A stretch of 41,897 bases of DNA, taken from [Lactobacillus] timonensis (GTDB lineage Bacteria > Bacillota > Bacilli > Lactobacillales > Lactobacillaceae). Each line of letters begins with the position of its first letter. Within the stretch, counting starts at the first letter, position 1. The notes under the pieces are model-generated. The model made no database searches. It worked only from the letters and a program-made list of their open reading frames with translations, and was not told where the DNA came from. The position numbers and the translations under genes are program-made. Shown in pieces: positions 7,610 through 15,495 of the stretch. The stretch spans positions 597,171 through 639,067 of the forward strand of contig NZ_LT964761.1 in NCBI RefSeq assembly GCF_900240275.1, read 5' to 3'.

Positions 7610-8584
7610 TTAATATTTACCCAGGTTTGGCCAGGAAGTAATCAACGTCATGTCGCCTAACCATTGCCACTTATTAATCGTGACCGGCAAAATAAAGTGG
7701 TCCCCTTTAATTACATTATAGCTATAATCGCCAATTACTAGAGATCCAGAACCCGTCACAACTGAAACAAGTAAAAATGGCCGTGCTCTCATCTTCTCGG
7801 TAAGCGGCGTTTTAATACTTAATTTTTGCACTGTAAAGTAAGGTGAATCCTCACTTCCTACCAAAATAGTCACAGTTGATTCTTTATCACGCACCACTTG
7901 AGGTTTAATATGGGGAGCAACGAACGGCACAGTAATGACATCCTCCGATTTAGCAATATCCAATCGCCGTTTCTTCCCGTTTTGTCCAATTCGGTCATAA
8001 TCATAAAGCCGGTAAGTAATATCAGAACTCTGTTGTGTTTCTAATACTTCGATTCCTTCCGTTAATGCATGAATAGTACCACTGGGAGTAAAAATAAAGT
8101 CACCCTGTTTGACCGGTAATCTTTTTAGCAATTTATCCCATTTGCCATCTTCAATCATTTCGTCTAATTCATCATGGCTTTTAGCTGTATGCCCATAAAT
8201 AAGATATGCATCTGGCTTAGCCTTAAGAACATACCAGCATTCTGTTTTACCCAACGAATTTTCATTCTTTTTGGCGTACTCATCGTCTGGGTGTACTTGA
8301 ATTGAGAGCTTATCATTAGCATCCAGAATCTTTGTTAGAATAGGGAATTTGGTTTCTTGGGGATGATCAAACAATTCCGGATGTTGTCGGTAAAGGACGT
8401 CCAACGTTTCACCAGCATAGGTGCCATTTTTTATGGTGCTTACCCCATGGGGGTGACCGGAGATAGCCCAGCATTCGCCAATTTTTCCATCAGGTATCTG
8501 ATATCCAAAATCTCTTTCTAAATTACGACCACCCCAAATTTTTCGGTGAAAAACTGGTTTTAAAAATAACGGTGTTGAATCCAT
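7610..8584 (-). CDS. manA: Mannose-6-phosphate isomerase, class I
   Basis: A 324-residue zinc enzyme that interconverts mannose-6-P and fructose-6-P. It has the cupin fold and the type-I zinc ligands: Gln96 and His98 in SIQVHPDD, Glu115 in GKTECW, and His172 in SGTIHAL. The N-terminal WGGRNL stretch is characteristic. The short Firmicute length of about 320 residues is as expected. An AAGGAGA site lies 7 nt before the ATG. A strong terminator ends only about 20 bp upstream of the start, so expression depends on read-through from the transketolase operon or an unseen promoter. With the mannose-class PTS nearby it would complete mannose use. Confidence 0.93.
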   Translation of the reverse strand: MDSTPLFLKPVFHRKIWGGRNLERDFGYQIPDGKIGECWAISGHPHGVSTIKNGTYAGETLDVLYRQHPELFDHPQETKFPILTKILDANDKLSIQVHPDDEYAKKNENSLGKTECWYVLKAKPDAYLIYGHTAKSHDELDEMIEDGKWDKLLKRLPVKQGDFIFTPSGTIHALTEGIEVLETQQSSDITYRLYDYDRIGQNGKKRRLDIAKSEDVITVPFVAPHIKPQVVRDKESTVTILVGSEDSPYFTVQKLSIKTPLTEKMRARPFLLVSVVTGSGSLVIGDYSYNVIKGDHFILPVTINKWQWLGDMTLITSWPNLGKY

Positions 8585-8604
8585 TTTTTATCTCCTTTTT
8601 GGCT

Positions 8605-8647
8605 TAAAAAAACAGCATTAGGGAATGCAACAATCCCTAATGCTGTT
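8605..8647 (-). terminator. Strong terminator between transketolase and manA
   Basis: A perfect 14-bp stem (AACAGCATTAGGGA, 8611-8624, with TCCCTAATGCTGTT, 8634-8647) is followed on the minus strand by TTTTTTT. It ends the regulator-IIB-IIC-tkt operon and lies immediately upstream of the manA ribosome binding site. Confidence 0.85.
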
Positions 8648-8657
8648 CAACACATTA

Positions 8658-10649
8658 CTACTTAGCAAAACGGTCAATGTATTGTTTGACAATGTTGTCA
8701 ACAGTAAATCCTGACTTGGCAATAAGGTCATCCCCATTACCGCTTTCGCCGAAGTGGTTGATACCTAAAATAGTGCCATCTAACCCAGTAAATTGTGCCC
8801 AATCATAAGTTGTTGCCATTTCAACGGCCATTCGGTTTCGTAGTTCTGATGGCAATACATTTTCACGATAACTGTCTGATTGTTTAAGGAACAGTTCAAA
8901 ACTTGGCATCGAAATTACACGAACGTTAATTCCTTTTTCAGCGAGTCTCTTTTGTGCATCTAGCAGAAGGCTAACTTCCGAACCACTGCCCATTAAAATC
9001 CCTGATGGTTTGCCATTTGCCGCTTCAGATAGGATATATCCACCATTGGCAACAGAATCTTTAATAACAGTTTGATACTTCTTTAGCGTTGGTAACTTCT
9101 GCCTACCAAGAACCAGCATTACTGGGGCATGATGCTCGTTTAGCGTGTATTCCCAAGCATAGAGCGTTTCTAATGCATCGGCTGGCCGAAATACAATCAA
9201 ATTTGGCATTGCTCGGTAACCTTCCAGTTGTTCAATTGGCTGGTGGGTTGGACCATCAGGGCCAAGTGAAATTGAGTCGTGTCCAAATAAGTAAACCGTT
9301 GGAATCTGCATTAGCGACGCTTGCCTAATTGCACTCCGCATATATTCTGAGAAAATCAGGAACGTATTTCCAAAGACACGTGAGCCACCATAGAGAGTAA
9401 TTCCGTTTAGTTCTGCACCTTCAGCAAATTCTCGAATTCCAAATGCAATATTATGTTTGCCATATTGACCAGGTTGAAATCCTTCATCACTATCAAAGTA
9501 AGTCTTATCAGAACTGCCGAGGTCTGCTGAACCACCCCACAAATTGATGTCAGTCTTTTGAATGGTAGTTTGCAAAATTTGGTGAATCGCATCCCGAGTT
9601 GCTTCCTGGTCGGAAAATTCTTCCTGGAAGTCATCGATATTGATTTTTTCCTTATTAGTGAGGTTATTTACCAAACTAGTGTAGAGGTTAGGATACTTTT
9701 CACGATATTCTTGCAATAAATCATTCCATACAGCATGGGCTGTTTGACCATCATCTTTGATTTGCTTAAAGGTCGAATATACTTCGTCTGGAACATCAAA
9801 TGGTCCATATTCGTAGCCCAGCTGCTGTTTAGTTTCTTGAACTTGTTCCTCAGTCAAGACTACTCCGTGCGCTTTGTGACTGTCAGCAAATGGCGAAGCA
9901 TATCCTAAGACTGTCTTAACTTCAATGATTGTTGGTCGGCTATGTTCATCCTTAGCAACTTGAATGGCACTATCCATAGCGTTTAGATCATTACCATCTT
10001 CAACGCTTAGGTAGTTCCAACCATATGCCTTAAAGCGCTCGGCCGCATTGTCATTGCATTCTGCACTTAATGCAGAATCCATCGTGTTACGGTTTGAGTC
10101 ATACAAGACGATTAAATTATTCAAGTGAAGGTGTCCAGCTAGACTAGCAGTTTCGTGGCTAATCCCTTCCATCAAGTCACCATCACCAACCTCAACAAAG
10201 ATGTGGTTATGGACGATATCAAAGCCTGGACGGTTGTAAATTGACGCAAGGTGTTTTGCGGCCATTGCCATCCCTACCGCCATACCAAAGCCTTGACCTA
10301 ACGGACCGGTTGCTGCGTCTACACCAGGAGTAGTAATTTCTGGATGCCCTGGTGTTTTGCTTCCCAACGTCCGGAATTGTTTGAGATCGTCAATCGAAAT
10401 ATCATAGCCAATCAAGTGAAGAAGGGCATACATCATTGCCGATCCATGTCCACCTGATAATACAAAGCGGTCACGGTTAAACCACTGCGGGTCATCAACA
10501 TCAACATTCATATTCCTGTAAATAGTGTAGAGCAGTGGCGCAGCACTTAGTGTGACCCCAGTGTGTCCTGAATTAGCATTGGTAATTTCATCCATACTTA
10601 AAGCCCGAATTGCATTTACCGCTTGCTGATCCTTACTTGTATACTTCAT
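8658..10649 (-). CDS. tkt: Transketolase (copy 1)
   Basis: A 663-residue thiamine-diphosphate enzyme that moves two-carbon units between ketose and aldose phosphates. The cofactor motif begins at GDGDLMEGISHE. The GPLGQGFGMAVGMA stretch and the pyrimidine-domain motif HDSISLGPDGPTHQPIEQL are clear. I start at the ATG at 10649 because AGAGAGGAG precedes it by 6 nt; a 7-codon upstream extension is just the translated ribosome binding site. It is 34 bp after an ascorbate-class IIC in the operon regulator-IIB-IIC-tkt. The gene looks more AT-rich than the second transketolase at 33036-34997. It probably processes the phosphorylated product of this PTS rather than serving housekeeping. Confidence 0.94.
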   Translation of the reverse strand: MKYTSKDQQAVNAIRALSMDEITNANSGHTGVTLSAAPLLYTIYRNMNVDVDDPQWFNRDRFVLSGGHGSAMMYALLHLIGYDISIDDLKQFRTLGSKTPGHPEITTPGVDAATGPLGQGFGMAVGMAMAAKHLASIYNRPGFDIVHNHIFVEVGDGDLMEGISHETASLAGHLHLNNLIVLYDSNRNTMDSALSAECNDNAAERFKAYGWNYLSVEDGNDLNAMDSAIQVAKDEHSRPTIIEVKTVLGYASPFADSHKAHGVVLTEEQVQETKQQLGYEYGPFDVPDEVYSTFKQIKDDGQTAHAVWNDLLQEYREKYPNLYTSLVNNLTNKEKINIDDFQEEFSDQEATRDAIHQILQTTIQKTDINLWGGSADLGSSDKTYFDSDEGFQPGQYGKHNIAFGIREFAEGAELNGITLYGGSRVFGNTFLIFSEYMRSAIRQASLMQIPTVYLFGHDSISLGPDGPTHQPIEQLEGYRAMPNLIVFRPADALETLYAWEYTLNEHHAPVMLVLGRQKLPTLKKYQTVIKDSVANGGYILSEAANGKPSGILMGSGSEVSLLLDAQKRLAEKGINVRVISMPSFELFLKQSDSYRENVLPSELRNRMAVEMATTYDWAQFTGLDGTILGINHFGESGNGDDLIAKSGFTVDNIVKQYIDRFAK

Positions 10650-10683
10650 ATTGAACTCCTCTCTGCTCAATAATTAGATATCA

Positions 10684-12051
10684 TTACTTGTTATTGTTGG
10701 CATTAACCTTGTCACGGTGATCAAGGATGATGGAGATAATGAAGAAGATAACCAAGCAAGCAACCAAGGCACCAATAATTCCCATGCGACCTGCATACAT
10801 ACCACTGTAACCAACAACTGAACCAACAACACCGAAGTCGGAGTCGGCAAAGCTAGCAGTCCCCAGTCCGAGGTGACCCAGAACTGGAATCAGCATGATT
10901 GGAACCCACGAAATCATAAAGCCGTGAACAAACGCACCAATAACGGCACCTCGACGACCACCAACAGCGTTACCAATAACCCCAGCAGTCGCACCACACA
11001 TGAAGTGAGCAACGACCCCTGGAATAACAATGGTAGTGTGGAAGACAACCATCAAAGCAGTAGCAACTAAACCACCAATAAAGCTGCAGAAGAACCCAAC
11101 AATTACGGCATTTGGTGCAAATGGGAACAGGATTGGAATATCCAGCCCGGCCTTAGCACCAGGTACCAACTTGGCAGAAATGCCCTTGAAGGCAGGAATC
11201 AATTCATTAAGAATCATCCGTACACCAGCCAGCATGATGTAAACACCAGCAGCAAAGGAACCAGATTCAATAAACGCATAAATGAGGTAGTTGATCCCAC
11301 CGCTAAATTTATCAACGTAGGTTGGACCAGCAGCAATGGCAACAATGATGTAAGCAACAGCCATTGTCAGCGTAACCGCAATGGTGTTGTCACGAAGGAA
11401 TGAAACCTTCTTTGGTACGTGAAGATCTTCAGTGGTCTTAGAAGGATCACCGACAACCTTAGCAACTAATCCTGAAATCAAGTAACCAAAGTCACCCGTG
11501 TGGGCAATCGCAATTTCGTCTGTCTTCGTAACTTTCCGAACAAACGGTTGAATTAACGCAGGCATAATCGTATCAAACAGTCCTAGGAAGACCCCACCAA
11601 TAACGATTGATGGAACTTCAGTAAAGCCAGCCACTGCAAGCAGAACGGCCAACATACAAGACATGTTAATCATAACGTGCCCGGACAGGTAGATGTACTT
11701 AAAGTGCGACATCCGCGCCAAAATAACGTTAACAATTAGTGCGACTAAGAGAATTAGCGCTGTGGCACTACCATACTTGCCCAGTGCCGTTGCGGTAAAA
11801 GCTTCATTATTCGGAACGACCCCTTGTACATGAAAGGCATGCATGAACATCTTTCCGAAAGGATCAAGGGCATTGGTGATAACCCCTGCACCACCAGTTA
11901 GAACAAGGAACCCAACGAAGGTCTTAATACCACCCTCGGCAATATCAGTACCTTCCTTTTTCTGAAGTGCTAGACCAAGTACCGCTACCAGGCCCACTAA
12001 AATTGACGGTGTCCGTGCGATGCTAACAAGAAAGTTTAAAAAACCGTTCAT
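10684..12051 (-). CDS. PTS ascorbate-class (UlaA/SgaT) EIIC permease
   Basis: A 455-residue polytopic membrane protein of the UlaA family. Family hallmarks are GGIKTFVGFLVLTGGAGV near residue 40, the GLDIPILFPFAPNAVIVGF stretch near 300 and GGRRGAVIGAFVHGF near 370. It forms the transport channel; IIB is the gene just upstream (18 bp). No separate IIA gene exists in this operon. The family was defined on L-ascorbate uptake, but the coupling to transketolase suggests another sugar; the substrate is not determinable here. Confidence 0.92.
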   Translation of the reverse strand: MNGFLNFLVSIARTPSILVGLVAVLGLALQKKEGTDIAEGGIKTFVGFLVLTGGAGVITNALDPFGKMFMHAFHVQGVVPNNEAFTATALGKYGSATALILLVALIVNVILARMSHFKYIYLSGHVMINMSCMLAVLLAVAGFTEVPSIVIGGVFLGLFDTIMPALIQPFVRKVTKTDEIAIAHTGDFGYLISGLVAKVVGDPSKTTEDLHVPKKVSFLRDNTIAVTLTMAVAYIIVAIAAGPTYVDKFSGGINYLIYAFIESGSFAAGVYIMLAGVRMILNELIPAFKGISAKLVPGAKAGLDIPILFPFAPNAVIVGFFCSFIGGLVATALMVVFHTTIVIPGVVAHFMCGATAGVIGNAVGGRRGAVIGAFVHGFMISWVPIMLIPVLGHLGLGTASFADSDFGVVGSVVGYSGMYAGRMGIIGALVACLVIFFIISIILDHRDKVNANNNK

Positions 12052-12068
12052 TAGAAATCACCCCTCCA

Positions 12069-12359
12069 TTAATCTTCAACGCTATCCAAATAAGCCTTGA
12101 TCTTATCCTTCAACTCTTTTTTATCAATAATTGAATTCAAAACGGTGACATTCTCTTCGCCAACCACGTGGGCAACAGCATCGTACATATCCCGTCCCAC
12201 AAAGAAATGATCGGCAGTATCACGGTTAACACCAGACAAGTCAATGTGAAGTGTTTTAACATCAGAACGGCCTAATTGTTGTAAAACTTCCTGCATATTC
12301 ATATCAACCATGAACGAAGAACCAACACCTGTACTGCAACATGCTCCAATAGTAATCAT
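12069..12359 (-). CDS. PTS ascorbate-class (UlaB-type) EIIB
   Basis: A 96-residue IIB phosphocarrier. The active cysteine is Cys8 in ACCSTGVGSSFM, which aligns with LCQSGLGSSFM of the paralogue at 36670-36966. I choose the ATG at 12359, one base after the regulator stop codon, because the in-frame ATG at 12371 leaves only one base to the nearest Shine-Dalgarno-like AGGG. Translation is likely coupled to the regulator. The phosphate donor in this operon is probably the C-terminal IIA domain of that regulator, as no other IIA is encoded. Confidence 0.9.
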   Translation of the reverse strand: MITIGACCSTGVGSSFMVDMNMQEVLQQLGRSDVKTLHIDLSGVNRDTADHFFVGRDMYDAVAHVVGEENVTVLNSIIDKKELKDKIKAYLDSVED

Positions 12360-12360
12360 G

Positions 12361-14427
12361 TTATTCACCATCCCTAATTAATTGAGTAATTGTATCTACT
12401 GACTTTGCATTAAGAACTTGCTTAACTTTCTCTTCATCCCCAAGTATTTGTGTTAATTCCGCTAACGCTCTCAGATGAGAACTAGAATCCTTAGCTGCCA
12501 GAACAACAATCAGCTGAATCTTATGCTTGTCATCAACTAGATCAACCGTATTGTCGAGAAGCAACAATGACATTCCTACTTCAAGTACATCTGAACTTGG
12601 CTGAGCATGTGCTAACGCAATCTTGTCAGCAATGTTGATGTAAGGACCGTTCTTATGAACGTTAGCAATAATGTCATCAACGTAACTGCTCTTAATTTTT
12701 CCTAAATCAATCAACGGTTGGGCGGCTCGCTGGATAGCTTGTTGCCAAGTCATTCCCGAGCTTGGAACCCCGATTTGAATCGTCTTATCTGTAAGTAATT
12801 CACTTAACAATGGTCCATATTCTCCTTTATGCCTGTAGTTAACACTAGGTGTCAAAACGTCTTGAATTCCCATCACCAGGTCACGGTAGTTAGTAATCTT
12901 TGTATTGGCTTGTACCACTTCTAGTATTGCCGACAAGTTTTGGCTAATGCCTGTAGGAATAATATGATTGCGGATCAATTTTTTCTTAAGTATTAATAAA
13001 TCATTGTCAGACAATATAGAATCGACCTTAATGACAGGTTTATTGAGCGTTGAAACTGGAACGGTTGAGATAACAATATCTTGTTCTACCTCTGTCAGTC
13101 CTTCATAATCGCTCTTGGTTATCGGCCCAACTTGGAGTAATTCTGGTATCATCGTTTCCAGCTGCGATTTCAATAGGTATGACGTGCCTAGCCCCGCAGA
13201 GCATACTAATAAGGCCGATTGCTTTTGGACATGCTGATGATAAAGTTCTGCGCCAAAATACATACTAATTAGGCCAACCTCGTCATCATTAAGCGGTTCA
13301 GCAAGCAGATCTTCAAAAGGTTTCAGCGAAAGCTGAGTATATAAGTAAATCTGTCGGTACTGCTTTTTTAGCTTCCCTGCGATTTTATCTTTGTACTGGC
13401 GGTGATAAGCCACCCGATAAAATGTCGCAATAAGGTGTTGAAACAGCTTTGATTGAAGCTTCTTTTCGTCTTGGAATTTGACTTGGTCAAGATTTTTGAA
13501 TGTATTAATAACTTCGACGGTCGCCTGCGTAATTTTCCTCTCGATATCATTTTCGCCTAGCTGCTTGCGAGTTGATACAGTTGGACTTTCCAGTAACAAT
13601 CCTTCAAGATAGTATGTTTCCTCTGGCAAACTTCCCGGAACTATCTTCTGAATAAGATCCCGTGCGAACTCAAACTCTGGTTGGTCATGCATTTGGTTTT
13701 TAATAAACTCGTTACTTGGAAAACTATTGACGCTCAAGCTTAATCCTTGTCGTAATCTACTTATCACCCCGCTATAAAAGAAGCTGATATTGCGAAAACT
13801 TTCGTAGGAAAAATAATGATGTAGAAACTTCTGAACTAGCGTCAACCACTCAGTAGTTTTATCGTATTGTTGCCAAGTTGGTGATTTATAATTTGTTTTA
13901 CGAAAAACTGCAATTAGTCTTTGGAAATTTACGTTTTTAAAAACATAATTCCGAATTTGCAATTCATCACCAACTAGGCTGTACCCATTACGATTACCGA
14001 TTAGTTCAATTCCCGTGCTCTTTAGTAGCGTCCGAACATGGTTAATGTCTTTTAGAATTGTGCTACGTGAATGAGCTGTCTTTTGTTCTAAATAACTGAT
14101 TGTGATAGACTGCTCTCGTAAAAATAGTTCCCAAATCATTAACTGTTCACGATCAACTGACTTAAGTCGCGGCCGGTAATTGTCCTGAAGTTTCAACTTT
14201 CCCAGTTGGGAACGACTATCATCTATTAGGTGATACCCAACTCCTCTCACGTTTTGTAAAGGGGTAATACCATCATCTAGTAGCTTTTTGTTGAGTTTCG
14301 CAATCACCGAATAAACTGATCTTTTCGAAATAGCTAATTTCTCGGTCAATTCATCAACCGATAGCGGCTCTTCAGCATCTAGCAATAATATAAGGATAGT
14401 TTTCTCTTTCTCTGATAGATCTATCAT
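12361..14427 (-). CDS. PRD-domain PTS regulator with EIIB and UlaC-like EIIA domains
   Basis: A 688-residue transcriptional activator of the LicR/MtlR type. Order of domains: winged HTH (about 1-60), second HTH (90-150), two PRDs (about 180-395), a galactitol-type EIIB with Cys409 in VCSAGLGTS, and EIIA with His607 in IALAHAQPS. The EIIA tail closely resembles the stand-alone IIA at 36979-37419; both have GPYINI, IALAH and a TWQ(Q/D)AI stretch. I start at the ATG at 14427, 7 nt after AAGGAGG. It heads its own operon (IIB, IIC, transketolase), which has no other IIA. I infer that the tail also serves transport. The upstream region has a cre-like box and a TATGAT -10. Confidence 0.9.
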   Translation of the reverse strand: MIDLSEKEKTILILLLDAEEPLSVDELTEKLAISKRSVYSVIAKLNKKLLDDGITPLQNVRGVGYHLIDDSRSQLGKLKLQDNYRPRLKSVDREQLMIWELFLREQSITISYLEQKTAHSRSTILKDINHVRTLLKSTGIELIGNRNGYSLVGDELQIRNYVFKNVNFQRLIAVFRKTNYKSPTWQQYDKTTEWLTLVQKFLHHYFSYESFRNISFFYSGVISRLRQGLSLSVNSFPSNEFIKNQMHDQPEFEFARDLIQKIVPGSLPEETYYLEGLLLESPTVSTRKQLGENDIERKITQATVEVINTFKNLDQVKFQDEKKLQSKLFQHLIATFYRVAYHRQYKDKIAGKLKKQYRQIYLYTQLSLKPFEDLLAEPLNDDEVGLISMYFGAELYHQHVQKQSALLVCSAGLGTSYLLKSQLETMIPELLQVGPITKSDYEGLTEVEQDIVISTVPVSTLNKPVIKVDSILSDNDLLILKKKLIRNHIIPTGISQNLSAILEVVQANTKITNYRDLVMGIQDVLTPSVNYRHKGEYGPLLSELLTDKTIQIGVPSSGMTWQQAIQRAAQPLIDLGKIKSSYVDDIIANVHKNGPYINIADKIALAHAQPSSDVLEVGMSLLLLDNTVDLVDDKHKIQLIVVLAAKDSSSHLRALAELTQILGDEEKVKQVLNAKSVDTITQLIRDGE

Positions 14428-14450
14428 TGTCAAACCTCCTTACGGTTATA

Positions 14451-14473
14451 ATCATACAAGGAAACCGCTTACT
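14451..14473 (-). promoter_or_regulatory. Promoter with cre-like box for the regulator-PTS-tkt operon
   Basis: On the minus strand a TATGAT -10 (14451-14456) lies 24 bp before the start codon. A cre-like box AGTAAGCGGTTTCC (14460-14473, 12 of 14) fills the spacer, a position suited to repression by CcpA. Confidence 0.5.
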
Positions 14474-14594
14474 TAGAAATTACTAAAAAGATATATTGAA
14501 AAATGCAAAAGTAACCCTATCGTTGTTGTACCCTTCAATAGAGTAAATACGCCTTGAAGTAAAGTACAGTATTCTTTTTGTATTTTTATCAATT

Positions 14595-14622
14595 AAAAAA
14601 ACGCCGACAATTAAGTCGACGC
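14595..14622 (-). terminator. Hairpin plus T-run upstream of the regulator gene (possible leader attenuator)
   Basis: On the minus strand GCGTCGAC pairs with GTCGGCGT (two wobble pairs) around TTAATT and is followed by TTTTTTT. No minus-strand gene ends nearby, so it would stop antisense transcripts from the deoC side or act as a leader attenuator of the regulator operon. Confidence 0.5.
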
Positions 14623-14673
14623 AGCAAAGATACTAAAAATAATGTCTTCTGCTCACAAAGTTAGATTGATAAA

Positions 14674-14682
14674 TGAGATAAT
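14674..14682 (+). promoter_or_regulatory. Extended -10 element of the deoC promoter
   Basis: TGAGATAAT is an extended -10 element about 38 bp upstream of the deoC start codon. No convincing -35 box was found. Confidence 0.4.
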
Positions 14683-14720
14683 GTATTTAGTTGTTTCGCA
14701 ATTCAAGAGAAGGTAATCAT

Positions 14721-15371
14721 ATGCAATTCAATCAATATATTGACCACACTTTATTAGCCCCAGACGCGACTGAACAACAAGTTGAAACAGTTGTCCAGCA
14801 AGCGATTGACAACCATTTCCACACGGTAATGATTAACCCTTACTGGGTAGCCAAAGTTCACCAACTATTAGCTGGTACTGATGTCAAAACAGCCTGTGTT
14901 ATTGGTTTTCCACTCGGGGCCAACACCACTAAAATTAAAGTTGCCGAAGCTGAAGATGCCATCGCTAATGGTGTCGACGAACTGGATATGGTAATGAACA
15001 TCGGTGAGATGAAATCAGGTCATGAAGACAAGGTTGAAGCAGATATTCAGGCCGTGGTAGGTGCTGGTCACGCCGCTGATAAGGTGGTAAAGGTGATCAT
15101 CGAAACCTGCCTGTTGACTGATGATGAAATTACCCGCGCCGCTAAAATCGTCGCCAAGACCGGCGCCGACTTTGTCAAAACCTCCACTGGTTTCTCGACT
15201 GGTGGCGCAACGGTTCACGCCGTCAAGCTGATGGCCGCCGCCGTTCAAGGAACTTCGACTGCTGTAAAAGCTTCCGGTGGCATTCATACTGCCGACGAAG
15301 CCCAAGCGATGATCGACGCGGGGGCCACTCGCCTTGGCGTGAGCCATAGTATGCAGATTATTGGGAAGTAA
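14721..15371 (+). CDS. deoC: Deoxyribose-phosphate aldolase
   Basis: A 216-residue class I aldolase that splits 2-deoxyribose-5-P into glyceraldehyde-3-P and acetaldehyde. The Schiff-base lysine is Lys153 in DFVKTSTGF. The supporting Asp89 lies in DELDMVMNIG and Lys183 in AVKASGGI. I start at ATG 14721, 7 nt after AGAGAAGG; an upstream TTG extension is not supported by a ribosome binding site. It is the only metabolic gene on the plus strand in this part, monocistronic, and convergent to the eda operon with a bidirectional terminator between them. No other deoxynucleoside gene is adjacent, which is unusual for deoC. Confidence 0.95.
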   Translation: MQFNQYIDHTLLAPDATEQQVETVVQQAIDNHFHTVMINPYWVAKVHQLLAGTDVKTACVIGFPLGANTTKIKVAEAEDAIANGVDELDMVMNIGEMKSGHEDKVEADIQAVVGAGHAADKVVKVIIETCLLTDDEITRAAKIVAKTGADFVKTSTGFSTGGATVHAVKLMAAAVQGTSTAVKASGGIHTADEAQAMIDAGATRLGVSHSMQIIGK

Positions 15372-15389
15372 AATATTTATTTTAAATTA

Positions 15390-15426
15390 AAAAGGCCTAA
15401 GTGGAACTAGTTCCGCTTAGGTCTTT
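15390..15426. terminator. Bidirectional terminator between deoC and the aldolase operon
   Basis: GGCCTAAGTGGAA pairs with TTCCGCTTAGGTC, with a short loop and T-runs on both sides (TCTTTC on plus, CCTTTTTAATTT on minus). Confidence 0.75.
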
Positions 15427-15439
15427 CGTCGTTAATTAA

Positions 15440-15491
15440 TCTGGCACAATCTATCTTGGGAAGAGAAATTTAATGTCGAGATTGTGCCAGA
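15440..15491. repeat. 52-bp dyad with perfect 13-bp inverted repeats
   Basis: TCTGGCACAATCT (15440-15452) is repeated in inverse at 15479-15491 around a 26-nt centre. It lies 4 bp beyond the aldolase stop. No T-run follows on either strand, so it may be an RNA 3'-end stabiliser, an unusual terminator or a small mobile repeat. Confidence 0.55.
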
Positions 15492-15495
15492 AGAA

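Noticed and set aside
10650-10670. Seven-codon N-terminal extension of transketolase copy 1 (MSREEFN)
   Set aside because: It is the translation of the AGAGAGGAG ribosome binding site; the ATG at 10649 has ideal spacing.
14691-14720. TTG start for deoC
   Set aside because: AGAGAAGG lies just before the ATG at 14721, and the protein then begins with the usual IDHTLL pattern.
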